Positions 61,501 to 64,000 of a DNA stretch of 64,000 bases are shown one piece after another (positions within the stretch are counted from its first letter, which is position 1; each line of letters begins with the position of its first letter). The translations under genes were made by a program, and so were the position numbers. Location of the stretch: NCBI GenBank assembly GCA_937921935.1, contig CAKZWQ010000028.1, forward strand, positions 88,706 to 152,705. Direction: 5' to 3'. Under the pieces are notes generated by a model that saw nothing but the letters and a program-made list of their open reading frames with translations, did not search any database and was not told where the DNA came from. The DNA is from an uncultured Gammaproteobacteria bacterium. Its GTDB lineage: Bacteria > Pseudomonadota > Gammaproteobacteria > Steroidobacterales > GCA-2729495.

Positions 61501-62499
61501 ATGCAGCTTGTCCAACCCGGTTCCAACGTATTTGATCTTGAGGCCATTCGTGGCCAGCTTGACGATGACTGGCCGGCCGTCAACCGGGAAATCCTGCGCC
61601 AGCTGAAAAGCGATGTGGCGCTGGTCAACAGCGTCGCCCACTACATCATCGGCGGCGGCGGCAAACGCCTGCGGCCCCTGCTGGTCCTGCTGTCAGCCCG
61701 CGCCTGCGGCTATACAGGCGATCAGCACGTCACGGCGGCTGCCATTGTCGAGTTTATCCACACGGCCACCCTGCTCCACGATGACGTGGTCGACAACTCG
61801 GACCTGCGCCGCGGCCAGGACACGGCCAACAGCGTTTTCGGCAACGAAGCCAGTGTCCTGGTAGGCGACTTTCTCTATTCGCGCTCGTTTCAGATGATGG
61901 TGGAAATCGGGCAAATGCGCGTCATGGACGTGCTGGCCGATGCCACCAACACCATCGCCGAAGGCGAAGTCCTGCAGCTGATGAACTGCAACGAACCCGA
62001 TACCACGGAAGCCCAGTACCTGGAGGTCATCTACCGCAAGACCGCCAAACTCTTCGAAGCAGCTGTGCTGATCGGCGCGATACTGGCAGATCAGTCACGC
62101 GCGGTCGAAGATGCCTTCATTACCTATGGCCGCGAACTGGGCATCGCCTTTCAGCTGGTCGACGACGCACTGGACTACGATGCCACACGCGAACAACTGG
62201 GCAAAAACATCGGCGACGATCTGGCCGAAGGCAAACCCACCCTGCCGCTGATTCATGCGCTGCGCAGAGGCACGCCCCAGGAACAGTTGCTTATCCGTCG
62301 CGCCATCGAGAATGGTGAACGGGAAAACGCGGAGCCTGTGCTGGCAGCCGTAACATCGACGGGGGCCCTGGCCTATACCCTGAAACTGGCTGAAGAGTCT
62401 TCGGCCAAAGCGATTGACGCCTTGCACCGGGTACCCGATTCGACCTTCAAGACGGCCCTGATCGAGCTGGCCCGCTTCGCCGTCGAACGCCGGTACTGA
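61501..62499 (+). CDS. ispB: Octaprenyl (polyprenyl) diphosphate synthase
   Basis: The 332-residue protein is a trans-prenyltransferase with both aspartate-rich motifs, LLHDDVVDNSDLRRG and LVDDALDY, and GGGGKRLRPLL near the start. It elongates farnesyl diphosphate for the ubiquinone side chain. Chain length cannot be read reliably. It is divergent from the rplU side, the classic position of ispB, and ends 150 bp before tRNA-Pro. Confidence 0.95.
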   Translation: MQLVQPGSNVFDLEAIRGQLDDDWPAVNREILRQLKSDVALVNSVAHYIIGGGGKRLRPLLVLLSARACGYTGDQHVTAAAIVEFIHTATLLHDDVVDNSDLRRGQDTANSVFGNEASVLVGDFLYSRSFQMMVEIGQMRVMDVLADATNTIAEGEVLQLMNCNEPDTTEAQYLEVIYRKTAKLFEAAVLIGAILADQSRAVEDAFITYGRELGIAFQLVDDALDYDATREQLGKNIGDDLAEGKPTLPLIHALRRGTPQEQLLIRRAIENGERENAEPVLAAVTSTGALAYTLKLAEESSAKAIDALHRVPDSTFKTALIELARFAVERRY

Positions 62500-62649
62500 A
62501 GAACAGGCACCCGGTGTTTTTGATTGCGCGTGCCCCGGACAGGCACGCAGCCGGGCGATCTCCTGCCGGAATTCCCCGATGAGTTCGGTGCTGAATATTG
62601 CGGTTCTGCCGGATAAAGACAGGCAGGACATTCGTTGGGGTTTGGGAAG

Positions 62650-62726
62650 TGGTCGGGCTAGTAAGATTCGAACTTACGACCCCCTGACCCCGAGACAGGT
62701 GCGCTACCAGACTGCGCCATAGCCCG
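62650..62726 (-). tRNA. tRNA-Pro (anticodon CGG)
   Basis: A 77-nt tRNA on the minus strand has a 7-bp acceptor stem (CGGGCTA/TAGCCCG), encoded CCA, D-arm GCGCAGTCTGGTAGCGC, anticodon loop CTCGGGG (anticodon CGG) and T-arm GTTCGAATC. It reads CCG codons. The anticodon stem has one U-U mismatch next to the loop. Confidence 0.96.
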
Positions 62727-63047
62727 ACTTAAGCAACAATGCTACAGCAGGTCAGCCGCTGCGGCCAAGTCTTCCTGCCCCACTGAGAGCCAAGTCTGCG
62801 GCGTTGCGATATGCCTGTGCCGGAGCAGCATCGCCTGTAGCCGCTTTCGGCTGCTCTGACTGTTAACGAGGTTGAATTTGGAAACTAAAAGTCGCCGGAT
62901 TCCATCCGGCCACCCAGACCATTCATGCCTTTGCGGCGCGGCGCTCCAGGCGCCAGAGCCAGACCAGCGCAGTCCCAGCCAGCCGCCTGGATCCGGCCTT
63001 CGCAAAGCAGACATCCTCCGGACTTGGGTGGCCGACGGCAGGCGGCC
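62727..63047. other. Intergenic region between tRNA-Pro and alr
   Basis: These 321 bp hold the tRNA promoter and a GCCGGAT-TCC-ATCCGGC hairpin (62894-62910) but no gene I can support. A 90-codon frame at 62742-63014 shows no family similarity and unusual composition. No copy of the tRNA 3' end is present. Confidence 0.55.
62739..62768 (-). promoter_or_regulatory. Putative promoter of tRNA-Pro
   Basis: On the minus strand TTGGCC (62768-62763), an 18-bp spacer and TAGCAT (62744-62739) lie 12 bp before the tRNA 5' end. Confidence 0.45.
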
Positions 63048-64000
63048 TCAAACCAGGCCGGTATAACGTCGTTCGAGTCGTGCGCCGAGACCCGTCAGCA
63101 GTTCATAGCTGATGGTGCCGCCCAGCCGGGCCAGTTCATCGATATTCACAGCCTGACCCAGCAACTGCACAAAATCTCCGGGCGACAACTTGCCCTCCCC
63201 CAGGCGAGTCACGTCCACCACCAGAGAGTCCATGGAGACACGTCCGACGACGGGCACACGCTGCCCGTGAACCACGCCGTAACCGCGATTGCCAAGGCTC
63301 CTGGGGTAGCCGTCGGCATAACCTAAGCCCAGGGTCGCGAGCAGGGTCTGACCGCGAGCGCGATACTCCGCGCCATAGCCGACGGGGGTTGCCGCCGGGA
63401 CTTCGCGGATTTGCAGAACCCGGCCTTCCAGGGTCGCGACCCGCCGCAGGTGATGACTCGAACCGGGCGCGGGATTACTCCCGTACAAGCCGACACCGAG
63501 CCGAACCAGGTCACCAGACGAGCCAGTACCACTGAGCACGGCTGCGGTGTTGCCAACACTGGTGGGCAGGTGGGGCAGCAAGGCGCGCAATTCATCAAAC
63601 AGGCCGATCTGCTGCTGATTCAGCGAATGCTCGGGCTCATCGGCACAGGCCAGGTGCGTCATCAGGTAGTCGACGCAAATGCCGTCAAGGGCCGAGGTAT
63701 CACCCGCCAGGTGACGAAACTCCGCCGGCGTCAAACCCAGGCGCGACATACCGGTATCAACCTGCACGATGCAACGACGCGGCGTACCCGGGCGCGCCCA
63801 CAATGCAAGTTGCACCGGAGAATTGATCACGGGTAACAAATCAGCTGCAGTAAATGCAGCCAGCTGTTCGGGCCATATGCCCTCCAGCACATAGATATCA
63901 GCGGCCGGGACAACTTCACGCAGGAACTGCGCTTCTGCCAGGGAAGCGACGAAAAAGCAGTCGCAGCCGCTGGCAGCCAGCCGGCGCGCCACGGGCTCCA
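63048..64000 (-). CDS. alr: Alanine racemase (5' part beyond the window)
   Basis: The 317 codons seen are the C-terminal nine-tenths of a PLP-dependent alanine racemase. They include VDTGMSRLGL, HLACADEP, SVGNTAAVLS, VRLGVGLYG, the catalytic-tyrosine region TPVGYGAEYRA, and GRVSMDSLVVDV. The N-terminal segment with the PLP lysine lies past the right edge, so an intact active site cannot be confirmed. It makes D-alanine for peptidoglycan. Confidence 0.95.
   Translation of the reverse strand, partial: EPVARRLAASGCDCFFVASLAEAQFLREVVPAADIYVLEGIWPEQLAAFTAADLLPVINSPVQLALWARPGTPRRCIVQVDTGMSRLGLTPAEFRHLAGDTSALDGICVDYLMTHLACADEPEHSLNQQQIGLFDELRALLPHLPTSVGNTAAVLSGTGSSGDLVRLGVGLYGSNPAPGSSHHLRRVATLEGRVLQIREVPAATPVGYGAEYRARGQTLLATLGLGYADGYPRSLGNRGYGVVHGQRVPVVGRVSMDSLVVDVTRLGEGKLSPGDFVQLLGQAVNIDELARLGGTISYELLTGLGARLERRYTGLV

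Noticed and set aside
62742..63014. A 90-codon minus-strand frame between tRNA-Pro and alr
   Set aside because: It overlaps the tRNA promoter region, has no good ribosome-binding site and resembles no known protein.

Overview
The window is one contiguous stretch of a GC-rich (60-65% by eye), densely packed bacterial chromosome, almost certainly from a gammaproteobacterium. Several gene orders support this: rnfABCDGE followed by nth, aceE-aceF-lpd with the homodimeric E1, RNase T, a fimT/pilVWX-pilY1-pilE minor-pilin cluster, murJ-ribF-(insert)-ileS-lspA beside rpsT, and rplU-rpmA-obgE beside ispB. I cannot place it below class. I see no CRISPR array, prophage, integrase or transposase.

Layout. 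1-5249: the Rnf redox-driven ion pump (rnfA cut by the window edge) and endonuclease III, tightly overlapped. 5246-11661: a lipoprotein built from two copies of one unit, a LuxR-type regulator, a CPA1-type Na+/H+ antiporter and a secreted calcium-repeat protein. 11795-17939: the pyruvate dehydrogenase complex. 18124-25597: leucyl aminopeptidase with RNase T, a PuuD-like membrane protein, nadC-cytochrome b561-yceI, acetoacetyl-CoA synthetase and a c'-type cytochrome. 25612-28260: a GAF-PAS-PAS-GGDEF-EAL cyclic-di-GMP protein. 28418-34748: a catabolic-looking block made of a PEP-mutase/isocitrate-lyase family lyase, a LeuC/LeuD-type hydratase pair, a UbiD-family decarboxylase, and a divergent SDR and MDR reductase. 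34913-41097: a leftward unit reading ubiX, FMN split-barrel protein, membrane-fusion protein, RND pump and an outer-membrane protein. 41410-42701: a beta-barrel protein, tRNA-Thr(CGT) and a Fur-family regulator. 42850-50956: type IV pilus minor pilins, PilY1 and two PilE-like pilins with a PilY1 remnant between them. 50953-58440: lspA, ileS, an inserted SDR segment, ribF and murJ. 58600-64000: rpsT, obgE, rpmA, rplU, an MBL-fold hydrolase, ispB, tRNA-Pro(CGG) and alr (cut by the edge).

The gene set points to an aerobic or facultative respiring heterotroph with surface pili and c-di-GMP signalling. Pyruvate dehydrogenase, acetoacetyl-CoA synthetase and the hydratase/lyase block all feed central acyl-CoA or pyruvate pools. 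Rnf, cytochrome b561 and cytochrome c' belong to membrane and periplasmic electron flow. UbiX makes the prenyl-FMN needed by the UbiD-type decarboxylase, and both are in the window in separate operons.

The observations most worth a second look are: (1) a 1.5-kb segment between ribF and ileS flanked by a 20-21 bp direct repeat of the ileS start region; (2) a tandem pilY1-pilE duplication in which the second pilY1 has decayed to its last codons; (3) a lipoprotein made of two units with a matched four-cysteine pattern; (4) a hydratase/lyase trio resembling the 2,3-dimethylmalate pathway enzymes.
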